From Casuarina equisetifolia (taxonomy: Eukaryota; Streptophyta; Magnoliopsida; Fagales; Casuarinaceae), in contig CM052354.1 of assembly GCA_028551475.1 (NCBI GenBank), forward strand, positions 18,127,258 to 18,191,257: a stretch of 64,000 bases of DNA, written 5' to 3'. Below the pieces are notes generated by a model. It ran no database searches and had not been told where the DNA came from. It worked only from the letters and a program-made list of their open reading frames with translations. Of the stretch, positions 25,901 through 37,900 are shown piece by piece (the first letter of the stretch is position 1; every line of letters begins with the position of its first letter). The translations under genes were made by a program, and so were the position numbers.

Positions 25901-26339
25901 AAACCCTTTCCGCAGAGTTCTGAGAATCATCCTCCAGAAACTCCTTCGGAGTAGTCTCCAGAGCTTTCTGAACACCATTTTCCGGCCTATTGTGGAATGA
26001 ATTCTTGGAAATGTTATCCAAGAACTTCTGAGAGTCAGCTGCTTGAGGCTTTTCTGGTGACATCTTATTGCTTGAGTCCCATCTACCACTCTTTAGAACC
26101 AGTGTGTACTTGGAGATACGGCAATAAGGACTCAAATTGGAATCATTTTCCAGTGATGAGCAGGGATTTGCAACATGTGGAGTTTCGCCATGTGCAAACC
26201 GACAAGGATTTCTGAGGCATCTTCCTTTCAGCCAAAAGATACATATTTTGTTGCTGTTTGAGGGTCCTCCTCCTCCATGTTGGACAAATACTGATCTTTC
26301 CCTTCCCTCTGGTGCTCTCGTTGCTGTCTTAATTCCCAT
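22976..26339 (-). CDS. CCCH zinc-finger and WD40-repeat protein (ZFWD family)
   Basis: Exons: 25788-26339, 25092-25277, 24886-24987, 24389-24541, 23714-23893, 23205-23302, 22976-23117; 1413 bp, 470 residues. All introns are GT..AG and in phase. Two CCCH fingers are visible: C33, C41, C46, H50 and C147, C155, C161, H165. From about residue 173 to the end run WD40 repeats, for example DGTVRAWDCLTG, YSGSTDHTIRVWD, SSSLDCTVKVWAA and TGLVTVWKW. The family is plant-specific and resembles Arabidopsis ZFWD1-4 (CCCH type 48/63 group), thought to act in RNA or protein complexes; the target is unknown. The protein is a little longer than I remember for ZFWD1, mainly in the linker between fingers. The start lies just after a 5' UTR intron (acceptor at 26341). 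A pseudogene copy lies at 11527-12808. Confidence 0.93.
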
Positions 26340-26340
26340 A

Positions 26341-27324
26341 CTATAGAAAACACAGAAAAGAAAAACCAACATTGAGATAAGCTCTACACAGGTGCAGACC
26401 ACACCAAATAACTCTTCCTTTGAAGAAAATCCATATCAGAAACCCCAGAATCTTTAATAAACGAACACTAGTCCATCAATCCCAAATAGCAATCAAAACC
26501 ACAAATGACAAGGAAGCTTTGATCACCAACTCCCACAATCTAATTCTTGAGCAAAATCATAATGAAGACAGAGAACTCATAACGAAGATCGTGAAATTGG
26601 ATCATTGATTTCCTAAATTTCCGGATGGGAAAAATTCAGCCTCGAGCAAAATCACGAGTAAAGTCGCAAAAATGACATTTGAGAACTCCGATTGCCAATT
26701 GCCTAAACATAGAACACGAGAACTCCATCGATTCCTATTCAAAATCAGAGATAATGCAATCCCAAAAATTCGACACGTCCTTGAGCAAAATCGCAGATAA
26801 AGTCACAGATCCATGACCAAGACCATGAATTCTGGTCGCCGATGCCGTAAATTCTAATTCCAACAAATTCTTCAGCATAATCACGGATAAGGTCATAGAA
26901 CCAACAACCAAGGTCAAGAACTCTGATCGCCGATTCCTAAATTTCCAACTTCAAAAATGCCACCGATTCCCGGACAAAATCACAGATATCTCGCGGAACC
27001 AAATACGAGATCAATATTCCAATGCCCTAAATTTCCAATTCCAAAATATTTAACCCTTTCTTCAGAAAAATCACATATAACGTCAGAGAACGATGACCGC
27101 GATCAAAATATTGATCGTAAATTCCCTTCATTTTCAATTCCAAAATTGCCCGTCGTTCTTGCGCCAAATCTATGGCAGAGTCAGATAACCCATAACCAAG
27201 ATTCCCAGAATTGATCGCATTGTCTCTCATTCTCGGAAAAGCCTTAGGCATGTGAGCGTAAACGAAGAACCCTAAAACCCTATGGACGGACGTGAGTATC
27301 TAGTAAGAATCGAAGGAAACAAAC
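26341..27324 (-). other. 5' UTR intron of the ZFWD gene
   Basis: The acceptor CTATAG ends at 26341, just before the start codon. A matching donor CTCTCAG/GTTTG has its last exon base at 27325. The sequence to its right (27325 to about 27440) is pyrimidine-rich and would be the first, non-coding exon. The intron is largely made of degenerate tandem repeats. It rests on splice consensus alone. Confidence 0.6.
26538..27215. repeat. Degenerate minisatellite, about seven units of 85-100 bp
   Basis: Unit starts are near 26538, 26628, 26779, 26867, 26963, 27057 and 27154. The recurring order in each unit is GAGCAAAATCACAGATAA, GTCACAGAACCATGACCAAG, GATCGCCGATTCC and TAAATTTCCAATTCCAAAA, with many substitutions and length changes. 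It fills most of the ZFWD leader intron. It is not transposon-like; unequal exchange or replication slippage is the likely origin. Confidence 0.75.
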
Positions 27325-27466
27325 CTGAGAGAGCGAGAAAGATGATTACGAAGAGTCGTCGGAACGGTATCAGCGGGCAGATGTTGATGATGATCGGAAG
27401 GCAGTAACGGTCGATAACAAGCAAAAGAGTAGAGTAAAATGCAAGCTGTCGCCAGACTGACTCCTC

Positions 27467-27473
27467 TTAAATA
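27467..27473 (-). promoter_or_regulatory. TATA-like box of the ZFWD gene
   Basis: The minus strand reads TATTTAA (27473-27467), about 30 bp upstream of the estimated transcription start near 27440 and next to the repeated promoter motif. Not a perfect TATA box. Confidence 0.45.
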
Positions 27474-27477
27474 CTCA

Positions 27478-27565
27478 TCCGTGTACAGTCCGCGTCTAAC
27501 GTGTACAGTCCGCGTATCATCCGTGCACAGTCCGCGTATCGTATCATCCGTGTACAGTCCGCGTA
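27478..27565 (-). promoter_or_regulatory. Four-copy tandem motif immediately upstream of the ZFWD TATA-like box
   Basis: Four copies of CGTGTACAGTCCGCGT (one as GTGCACAG), starting near 27480, 27500, 27523 and 27550, with spacers of 20, 23 and 27 bp. Each copy has the palindrome TGTACA or TGCACA beside a CGCG/GCGG block, unusually GC-rich for the area. A GTAC core is what SBP/SPL-type factors bind, so an enhancer or operator-like array is possible; that role is inference. Confidence 0.6.
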
Positions 27566-27904
27566 TAGACTGACTCCGGTTAAATAAAGCAAAATGTGGG
27601 TCGACCCGTATTACTGATGGCTCCGACCCGCTTCCATCTATAAAACAAAAAATTATGGGTCGACCCGAATTACGGACTCAAAAGCAGCACCGGGTGGTAA
27701 AAACAAAGATAATAAATATATTTGGCCACCCGAGTCGAGTCAGACAATTATTTTCCATTCAAATTTTAAAATTATTCAACATCTACAATGAATAAGCTGG
27801 ATGTAAAGTAATTATTTATTAACCAAAAAAATCACAATACGAAGAGAAGACAGGAAAAGAGACTGGATTGTAAATACTAGTAACAAGACAAGAGGGTTGA
27901 AATG

Positions 27905-28190
27905 TATATAACTTTTGATTATTTTAATATGTTATAGTAAATTGATGAAAAATTCTTAAATAACAGCTTTTAATATAATATTTTCATGAGATAGGAAAAA
28001 ATCTCAATTTTTTTTCTTTTTAATCAACACATAATAAATCACTGAATTTTGTTATATTTAAGAATATATGACTTTTGTAGAAATATAAAGTTACTCCTTA
28101 TGAAAATAGAAAAAGTAAAATGAAAAATAATATAAACACATTGGTTATATATATATATTTTTGTTCATTGTATTTATTCACAATAAAGGT
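27905..28190. repeat. Segment C: third, partial copy of the duplicated spacer
   Basis: From ACTTTTGATTATTTTAATATG to TTATTCACAATAAAGG it follows 22075-22345 of segment B, and its first 150 bases also follow 10960-11070 of segment A. It starts right where segment B ends, so it is the broken start of another tandem unit. The coding part is absent. Confidence 0.7.
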
Positions 28191-28906
28191 GCCCCAAATA
28201 TAGAGCCAAATGAAAGTCCCGCTAAAAGCAAAACTTCTAACTCGAGAGCAATATAATGTGGGAGATACAATTAAGTAAGGAAAAAATAAATTTCAAACTT
28301 TCTTCCTCCTTTTGGCTGTAAAAAGATAACAAGAGACAAATGCATGAAAGTAAGCATAATAGAAAACCAAACTCCTTTCTTCAAGGAAGTTAAGATTGTT
28401 TGATGTAAAATACGATCTAAGTATTTTTAGTAAGATGAAAGCATTTATTATGTGATTACTAAAAAGTATCTTTAACTACTTAGTTTGATCATGTTATACA
28501 TAAATGAAATGTTTTTATATATTTTTTAAAGTGTTTAAAGTAATTCTTTTGTAAAATTTTAGTGATACTATTGATTAAAAATATGTTAAATTTATAAGTT
28601 TTTTTATATAAGGAAAATATAATACTTTATGGATAATCTATTTATTTATTTTTTATCACTGAGCTACGCTTTGTACTAAATAAAGTTTTTATGTATCGTG
28701 AAAAAGAATATTTAGAAGTGGTGATATGAAGGGAAAAAAAAAAAAGAAAAAAGAGACATTATAAACAATATGTTTGGTGCTAGTGATATACAACACCAAG
28801 CAGGAATACTAATAATCTTATCCCGGATAAACCATCGACTGCTCCGCTACTACTTTACCCCAATCCTAAAGTCTATCCTCTTACTCTCTCTGCCTCGCTC
28901 GTTGCC
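28191..28906. other. Spacer and upstream region of the CxxC-protein gene
   Basis: AT-rich, with no ORF or repeat that I can name. The last 60 bases before the ATG are pyrimidine-rich (CTCTTACTCTCTCTGCC), as in a plant 5' leader. No clear TATA box. Confidence 0.5.
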
Positions 28907-31900
28907 ATGGCCAGGGGAACAAACCGTCTGGTGAAGAACTGGAAGAAGTTCACGGATGTTCACTTCAAGCTCTTCAAAGCTCGCTATGGTGACCAATTCA
29001 CTGACATTTTGGAGTTCCCCATAAAGCTCGTGCTCTCTCCTTTCACTCTCGCTTTCGACATTGTTGGCTCTGCTCCTCGTGGTTTCGGCATCCCTGAGCT
29101 CATCTCCAAGCTCTCATACTTTTCTATATTCGTAAGTTCTCGTACCATATTCAGTATTCATGATAAGTTCATGCTGGCGGTGCGCAACAATTTATGAGCT
29201 CCAGCTGCGTTTCTTGACATTTGGTTAAATAGTTTGCTCTCAATCTTTGTGGATTTTTTTTTTCTTTTGAATTTCACATAGTTCGAGCAAGTATGTATGT
29301 ATATGTTGGTATTAAGGAATTTTAAAAAAGAAAGCCTTTTGTTTTGATTGGTTTTTTTCATCTGGTTAATGGCTTGGTTCACTCTTTACGAGCCTTGACG
29401 AAAACTTAAAACCCTATGGTAAATTATAGTATTCTAGTTTTTACTTTTTGTGGTATCCCTCAGATGGAGAAATGAATTGCAAGAGTTTTTGTGAGTACTT
29501 ACAATTCACAAAGTTTGATTTAATGTGAATTTATGGTCGCACGCAATTTAATTGTCTGTTTTGGGTGATATTACTCATTTGGCTAAAGGGATCATTTGAA
29601 TAATACTAGTGATTTGGTCTTGTGGAACTTGAGTTATACTAAAATGGTTGGATCATTTAGAGATGGTACGTGGGTTGATTGCAGGCTGTTGCTACTCTAG
29701 GGACTTATGACATCGCATTGGAGATGGGAAAGAAAGTGATCTGTCAGAGGTACTGTCACTGTTACTTTGGTTATCCATTAGACCCTTTTGTCCATCCATC
29801 TTTTCCAGTTTTCCATTTAGAATCAGCATAATTTGTACTGTTTCTAATACTTTCTAGAGTGTATATATGTGTGTATGTATGTATTTATATATGTATCTAG
29901 GCTGGCTGGACCGCTGGATGGTGAGCTGTGATCTGATAGAATATTTCTATAAATATTTTGGGTAATGTTAAACGTTTACCAACTGGTTGCCTTGAAACTA
30001 ACATGACAGAAACTGCACATCTTCCCCACTGCAAAACACTTGCCACTTGGCTATATTAACTATAAAATATCTTGCATTGCTTGAGCTAAAATGGGTTGCT
30101 CTGTTAGGTTCTCGTAGAAGGCTGTGACTTACGAATTTGGTTTCCTTTTGAAATGTCTATAGTCAAGCTTAAAATACAAATATTCTTGGTAACTTTGTGG
30201 GCTGGTAAAAAATTATTCTGATATGTTTGTAGAGCTAAAATGTGTCGCAATGTTGGAACTGTGGTTGCTAAAGTTGATTGTTGCAGGTATGATAGTGTTG
30301 GAGCAAAAACTGTATAATGATTGGAGTTCAAAAATATGATGAGTTATATAACCTTTCTTGATGATTATCCCTTTTTTTGGTGGGGTGGGAGGATGCTGAG
30401 ATTAAGAGTATTCCTTGGTGTATTGTAAGGCTACGAGTTTACCAGATTGGTTTTGCTGTTCTAAATGTGTATAGTTGTATTACAAAAAGCAGATCTTCTG
30501 GGTGAGTTCATAGGCTTGTAAAAATGTGATGTTTTCTTACTGAAAAGTTTTTTCTAAATGCAGAAACTGTAAAACATGCAATGGGTGGCAGGCATTACGG
30601 TGTACTTTGTGCACAGGAACTGGGACGGTGCACTACCAAGTGAAAAATTATTCCTTGAAAAGGTAACTTTTAAGAACCAATTTGAGTCTCAATGTCGTGA
30701 ACCTTGTAACTATATTAAACTACAATGTTCCATTCCCTAGTGAAAAATTACAAAGCTTATAGATCTTTCTTTACCAAGCTGGATTAACCTGAAAATTTCT
30801 AGAAAATGATTTTTATTATAGATTTTTCTTTACCAAGCTTGACTTTTGAAAATGATTTTTATTATCATTAGTATTGTCTATGAAATCAAAATTTGATCAA
30901 GTCCAAGAACTGCCATATTATGTTTTATTCCTTTTCTATAATATCTGTCCACTGAATCCTTCTGCAGTGGAGAGAAGGCAACAGCTGAATGTGTTGCAGA
31001 TGCCATTGCTGACAATAGGGCTGAGTTGGTGCACCTTCCATCAACCATGGATCTTCATGTGCCTTTGCCATCTAAAGAGTGCCCAACTTGTGATGGGACA
31101 GTAAGATATATATTCTCAAGCTCATTTGCCTTTGTAAATGGTAGTCAAGGCATATGCTTCTCAGTGTTTAGTTTCCAATTTATTGACTCAGCTTTGGGCA
31201 TATGCTACTTTACCATAATATCACAATGTTAGGCTCTAATCTTTAAGTTAAATTTATATTCATATTGCAGGGTGTAATGGGCTGTCCTGAATGCAGACAC
31301 AAATTGCCAATCACAATCTCTGCAGATGATGTGAGTTGTCTTCTTCGAGACTTCTTGGATTTATTTCAGCGGTATTGATAATAATCTAGGCTGTGTGAAC
31401 TTGAACTTGTAACTTGTAACTTGTTCTCCTAGGCTAAAAGTTGGCAAACTTGGCTTTTTTTTTTTCTTTATCTTGACAACAAGTATTTAATTAGAGCGCA
31501 CTCCACAGCTTTAGTAACTTATGCACTTCTCATAGGATGGATTTGCCAATTTTTCTTGCATGTGGCGGTTGGCAAAATGTTGGAGTTGCATTCTTATGAA
31601 AGATTATTAAATCTGGGAACTAGTCTTGTGTGTTCTTCTACTGCAGTCAAGATGGTTCCCTTTATGCCCGTTGATATGTTATGATGCATGTTTTGTTTCA
31701 GTTGCATGTTCATGATTGTACTAGAAAGCTTCTAACCTTGGTGAAGGTGCTAGTAATAGTCTCAACGTTTGGATGATATAGTGTCAACTTGGAAAGGGTG
31801 CTTTTGCTTGCGTATTTGGTTTAGTGCTGCCTTGTGGGGATAATTTGACGCAATTCAGGTGGTAATTGCCTGAATGGCATTGCTTCTGATGTTTATGTTG

Positions 31901-34900
31901 TCAATACGAGCTTGAGTTTTAGACTTCACATTATCTTTCAATTTCTGGTGGTGTTTGTGTCCTTATGTCATTTGATAAACCTAGAGCTAATTGCTTTGTG
32001 AATGATGCCAGCGTTACCATATTATTTTCTCCTATTTCATCCATCCGATTTTATAATGCTTCCACTTTTTAAGTTCTCTTCCTTTTATTGCAGATCATGG
32101 AGCCACCATGGAAGGCCTATAATGTGTTGAAAAGGATGGATTATCCTTATGAGGCTAGTATACTCTTCTATTGTATGATATATTCATCTTATTATTGGTC
32201 TTAGTGAAAGTGTATTCAGAATTCTTTTGCTTTCGTGTAGAAATTGACCATTCATCTAAAATGGTGATTCCTTGTAATTTAGCTACAACTGTCTTTGCTC
32301 TAAACATCAAAATGGAAGGAAGATTAGGGGGGAAAAAAGAAAAAAAAGATTTGTGCATATGATAATAACACAGTTTGCTGTATGCTAGTAAAGGTCACGT
32401 AAGTAATTATTTTGATTACTATTTGGTACTTCACATACCAATACATGGACTGTTTATGTGAAATTCTTGAAGGCCTTTAAACATATGCTTTTATACGATA
32501 ATGAATAGGACATATTTGCTTTATCAAGACATTATGGAAGAAAATGTTCTTAAGACAAATGGTGGTGGAATTAGTGTTAACATGATCTATACATATACTT
32601 GATCATGGAACCTTAATGGTTGGCCTGTAGTCTTTTTTCTTTCTAGTGAACAAATTGGTCAGTGAAGGATGAAATAATTGGTGCCTGTGCACCTGATACA
32701 ATTTTAGATACCTTGTTTATATCTGACATTCCACTTGTGATCTTATTTACTGTTTCAGCATATAGTTCATAGCATGAAAGATCCCAGCATTGCTGCATTT
32801 TGGTTGATTACATTTCCTCAGATTGTGGGTGGCTTCAACTATGACGATGATGTCAAGCAGAAAATTTGGTGGCAGTACAAGGTTCTCTGTGAATCTTTCT
32901 CCCCTTTTCCCTCGGTTATTTAGGTGAAAATTTTTGTTGGTTTCATATTATCGTCTTGCACAAACTGTTTCTTGTCATTTTCCTATGTTTATTGGCTGAA
33001 ATTGGGTAAAGTTCTACCTAGAGGATATATGTGCCTATACAAATCCCCACTTGTTGAATTTGAGCTGAAGCATTAGATACTGAGTTTGCTTACATGCTGT
33101 AGGAACCTTAAGCAGATGAAGCCATAAACAATTCTAGCTTTTTTTTCAGTCTTAGCTGACAGCTATGTGAAATAAGTGTAGTGTCCATCCTTCGTAATTG
33201 TTTGCAGAAACGGGCACAAAGTTTATTACTTCAGTAGTTAACGTATTCATATCAGTGTATTGTAATTGTTTATTAAAGTTAATTCACAAGCATAGATGGT
33301 GTATCAGTGCATACCCTTCTGGATTGTGAAGAATTGGGGTTTGGTAGTCTTGTTCTTGTCCCAAGATTAAAGCTGACAATTTGGTGCCCTCCTGAGATGG
33401 GATTATTGAAGTTGGGAACCTAATCTTGGACTGAAGCTGTTTGTATATGTTAAGCTGTTATTTAAATTTACATAAACATTTGTCTTAAAGGGCTTTTATA
33501 ATCTCTTCTGTCTCTCCCAGCAGTTTTGTCTATATGAATTCGTCTGATAATACAGTCAGTTTAAATCAATGTTTTGACCAACTTAAATCTCCAGTTATAA
33601 AGGGTTCACAATGTTTTTCATGTTTTACAGAAACTGGTACTGACAAAATCCATAATGTAGATTAGCACTATATGGACTTAGTAAATGCTCGAACATCTCT
33701 TCTAAAGTTCAAAATATTACCTTTCATTGCCTTTTGGAATCTTTGAGCACGATCTAATTTGTTAAGGACAATTGCTTAATTGCCTTCTTCTAAGTAACAC
33801 ATCTCTTGTTCATTTCAGGAATCCATGTGCTATGATCAGCTTCGAGATGCGGTAGCTAAGCGAATTCCAGGCTGGGAGCACTTGCAGGAAGTACGATAAT
33901 TTAGTTCCATTATGATGCTTCTGTTTAAAACATTTATTGATGCAGTCAGTGCTCCAATGCGAATTCTGTAATTGCATTGAGGGAGAAAAAGTATGTTCAT
34001 GGTTAGAATGTACTCAGAATTATATGCAAAGAAACAATGGTTACCAGTCTGGGATTTAATTAAATGGTGGTTGTGGAATGGTCATGTCCGACTGAAAAGT
34101 TTAGGCAGTTTGTAAGGTGATTTTGTACGTTTGAGGAATTTTATTTCAGTAAGCTGAAATTGAATCTCAAAAAAATGATTAAAACTTGTAATAGAATCTT
34201 GCTGCTCTTTATGCCTTTCCCTCTCTTTATAAATTCAGACCTCTTCATTCTGTTTGCCTTTTGAGTTCCCTGCAAAGAGGAGACACAACATTTTTTTTTC
34301 ATTAATTTTCGCAATTTTCCCCTTTGTATGCCAATTAGGTTCATTTCTTCACTTACATTTATCACTGTCTTGCAACTCTCCTCTTCTATGTCCTCACCCT
34401 GATCTTGAGAATTTTTCAGTAATCTAAGTGCAAATAGATCCTGCACACTCATTCAGAATTATTTAAAAATAAGAGTTGATCAAATCTTGATAGTTTTGTA
34501 TGTACATTATGTACGTTCACATAAATGAAGGAACTTTATGGTTTGCTGTTGATAGTTATTTATGGACCATGTAAATAATACACGGTGCCTATCCTGCACT
34601 TGCAGGATCTAAGAGAGGGAGTACTATTTTTTCCATTATACTTTTTTCAGTTTTCTCCAAAATATACGTTAATTGCTGTAATCATACATACTCCAAATGT
34701 TTACTAGCTTGTTTGCTAACTCATGCTCTTTCCAGAGATTGCACATTTGCAAAGGTTTCTTCATTTAGCAACATTTATGATTCTCAGGCCTTGATCTCAA
34801 TTGATCCTGTCCGTGCACAAGATGATCGTGTTATAGTGAAGAACGTTCCCTACTACAAGGCCCAGAAAGCTTTGGAGGCAGAGGTCATGAGGCTTGATCC

Positions 34901-37900
34901 TCCGCCCCGGCCACCAAATTGGGGTGTGCGTATTCTATCTCCTGCTTCTCAATATTTTTCGTCACTTCAATCTTGTTTTGAATTTCAATTCTGATAACTA
35001 GAAAGTATTCTACTATGTTGTTTGGGGGATGACCTGACCAATGCATTGGCTAACTGATAGAGATACTGACACCTGTCTGAATAGCTGGAATCTTTCTAGA
35101 TTGCTACAAAAGGAAACTCTGTTTATCAGATATACCAAAGCTGACCAGAACTTTGTAAATTCAATTGCAGCAGTCTATAGTTTTGACTTTGTAATGGGTT
35201 TCCTACTAATCAGTCACACCAAAAGATGTGATCAATACAGAGAGAATAACATCTATAACCCAAGTCAATTCACGATGTTTTTAGAGCCAGTGGTGAGATA
35301 CACATGAAATATGTGCAAGATCATCATTAGGACCATCATACTTGCTGACCAGCGATGAACTGATCGGATTAACCAACAAAAGTTTGCTTCATTCATTATA
35401 TATTGAGCAGAAGCAAAAGCCTCAATAACGGTCGGTCGATTGTAAAAAGTCAGCAAATCTACGAAACCACTAATACCCCAATAAACATTTTGCATATGGT
35501 CTTTCTGGCAGACAGGTTCTTCTACTCGAAGTTCACTTTAGAGTGATTGATGAAATGTGTCTACTTCTTTTGCATATAAGTAATTGATATGTGATTAGCA
35601 TGGTAAGGCATTTAACTTTGTCCATAGTTGAATATCACATGTTCTTTCTCTCGTTTGGTCAAATGTTACCCGTTCTCTGTTTATGAAAATGTGATGGCTG
35701 CTACAATTAATCTGATCTCTTTTTGGATCTTATAAACTTGGCCAATACTATTTTTGTTCTCTCCCTCCTCTCGTGGTTGAACATTCCTTTTTCTCTTCAA
35801 AAATGAGTTGCATAAAGAAAGTAGAAGGGCAAGAATTTTCTCTGTATGCATCAAACTGGGAGAATGTACTTATATATGGGGTTAAGCTAACACAGACCTT
35901 TGCAGGAGCTGGATCTTCCGCTGAATGCATCTTCTTGGAGTGAGGAAGATCTCAAAAATCCAGAGAAATTATATGAGATGACCGTTCTTCTTAATGCCCA
36001 AAGAGAAATTGCTGATAAAATGTTGGACGTGCAATGGGAAACTAAGTGGCGTCAGGAAAAGGTTAGTAAGTTCTAAGTTCCATATAAACTAGAGATATAT
36101 TGATTTTTAATGTTTGGCAAACATTTGACATGTTGACAAATCTTGATTTCGAAGTTTGACAACATTTTCATCCTTGGAAATCAAGTGTCAAATCAAATGT
36201 TCTAGAATTAAGGTAAGCTACTCAGGATTATGATTCTTTTGCAACCTGTAGGTTACCAAAACTAGTAACGAAAGAATTTTAGGGATGATAGTTCTTAATT
36301 CCTTTCCATTTTCCTTCTATAACGGTTTGGAACTCTCTCTCTCATACACAGACAAACACAAGTAGACATACATACAAGATTCAAAGGCACGTGTATATGC
36401 AAGCTATGGGCATAGGAGCCAAGCCACTAAGCTATCCAGTTCAGTGATGGTTCATGTCAAAACCTATTAATGGATGTGCCTTGTAATTTTGGTACAATAA
36501 GCATTTACTGAAAAAGCGATGGTCTCCTAACCTAGTGTTGTGAGTTCGGTGCTGGGAGACCTCAAATGGAGAAGAGTAAGGAAAGAATTACAGGGATGAT
36601 AGTTCTTAGTTCCTTTCCATTTTCCTTCTATAATGGTTTGGAACTCTCTCTTTCTTACACAGACAGACACAAGTAGACATACATACAAGATTCAAAGGCA
36701 CGTTTATATGCGAGTATGGGCTTAGGAGCTAAGCTACTAAGCCATCCAATTCAGTGATGATCTCAAAACCTATTAATGGATGTGCGTTGTACTTTTGGTA
36801 CAATAAGCATTTTGTGATAAGCGTGGAGAAGTTTCAGGATCCAGAGCTTCTGGGATGTTAGTGATATTAATCTATCATTCACTGCATAGGTTGTATAGGG
36901 TTTGGGATGTATATTATTGAGTGAAAGATATAAGGGAACATTTGGTCCCCTTGCTTTATGCCCTTGTGCTGAAAAAGGAAAAAGAAATTAAAAGAAACCT
37001 AGAAATTTATACCAATTGCATACCAGCCCCAAAGTTACATGGCACAATCGGTAATTTGCTTTCCTTGTTTTTCCTGCTGTCCACGGAGAATTTATTTTCC
37101 AATGCAGTTTCTATATTCTTGATACTTATAATTGCAGTCTGTTCTTGTTTGTTTTTGAAGATAAGTAACATTGTATTTCATATTTGTAACTTTCGTAGAA
37201 CATCAAATTTCGTGCCAATAATCATATATGCTTATCTTTATTTGTAGTTAAACAAGATGTTGGAGGAGAAGGTGCGACCATATCTTCAGAATGTTGAAAA
37301 TGGGGTTCTCTCTAAACCGATCGTCTTACAATCACAACATCAGGAGCAGAAGGTTTTTCCTTGTTCCTTCTACTCTCTAGTATTTTGGTTATTATCTCAG
37401 GCTGCAAATAAAAGAAAAGCTAATCAGAAAACCTTACTTGGAAAACCTAAATCTTTTTATACTCCCAAATTGGGCACTTACAATTTCTTGTGCCATTTCT
37501 TGAGTGCTCCATTTGGGCTTCAAAATAGCTTTGATATGATGCATCTTATGCACTGAAGATGGTCTGTATTATTAGGCGGTCATCTTTTCAGCGAAAAACT
37601 GTACCTGCTTTGAGAATTGACTCATTGTCTTTAACTTTATATGGTCTTTCTTCCTTTGTTATACCCTTTTTTTTTTAAAAAAAAAATACATATTTGAAAT
37701 TTAGTGTGTGGTGTTCTAAATTTCCCTCTCAAACTGATCCCGCTCTGATCTGATGAGGCAGTAGGGCAAAGATTTGGCTTGATTTGTAGGATTGAAATCA
37801 ATGATTGGACTATTCTCTTAGTGCTGCAAATCTTGTTCTCTTGATGATCCCTCCTTTTGATCTATATGTCAAGGAGATTGAATTCCTCTTTTTTCCTTCT

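Larger units (their letters stand above)
20461..27905. repeat. Segmental duplicate B (intact ZFWD locus)
   Basis: Full-length member of the duplication: about 2.5 kb of AT-rich spacer, the complete ZFWD gene and its upstream flank. Collinear with 9337-13229 plus 18241-18400. It keeps an uninterrupted version of the copia target at 27771-27790 and has about 370 bp at 22226-22600 that A lacks. Confidence 0.85.

Noticed and set aside
26420..27251. Several short open frames on both strands
   Set aside because: They come from the tandem repeat array in the ZFWD leader intron and change with the repeat phase.
35041..35206. Extension of the organelle insertion to the left
   Set aside because: An 88-codon frame continues here, but I could not match this part to petB or a neighbouring plastid gene, so I ended the insertion near 35207.
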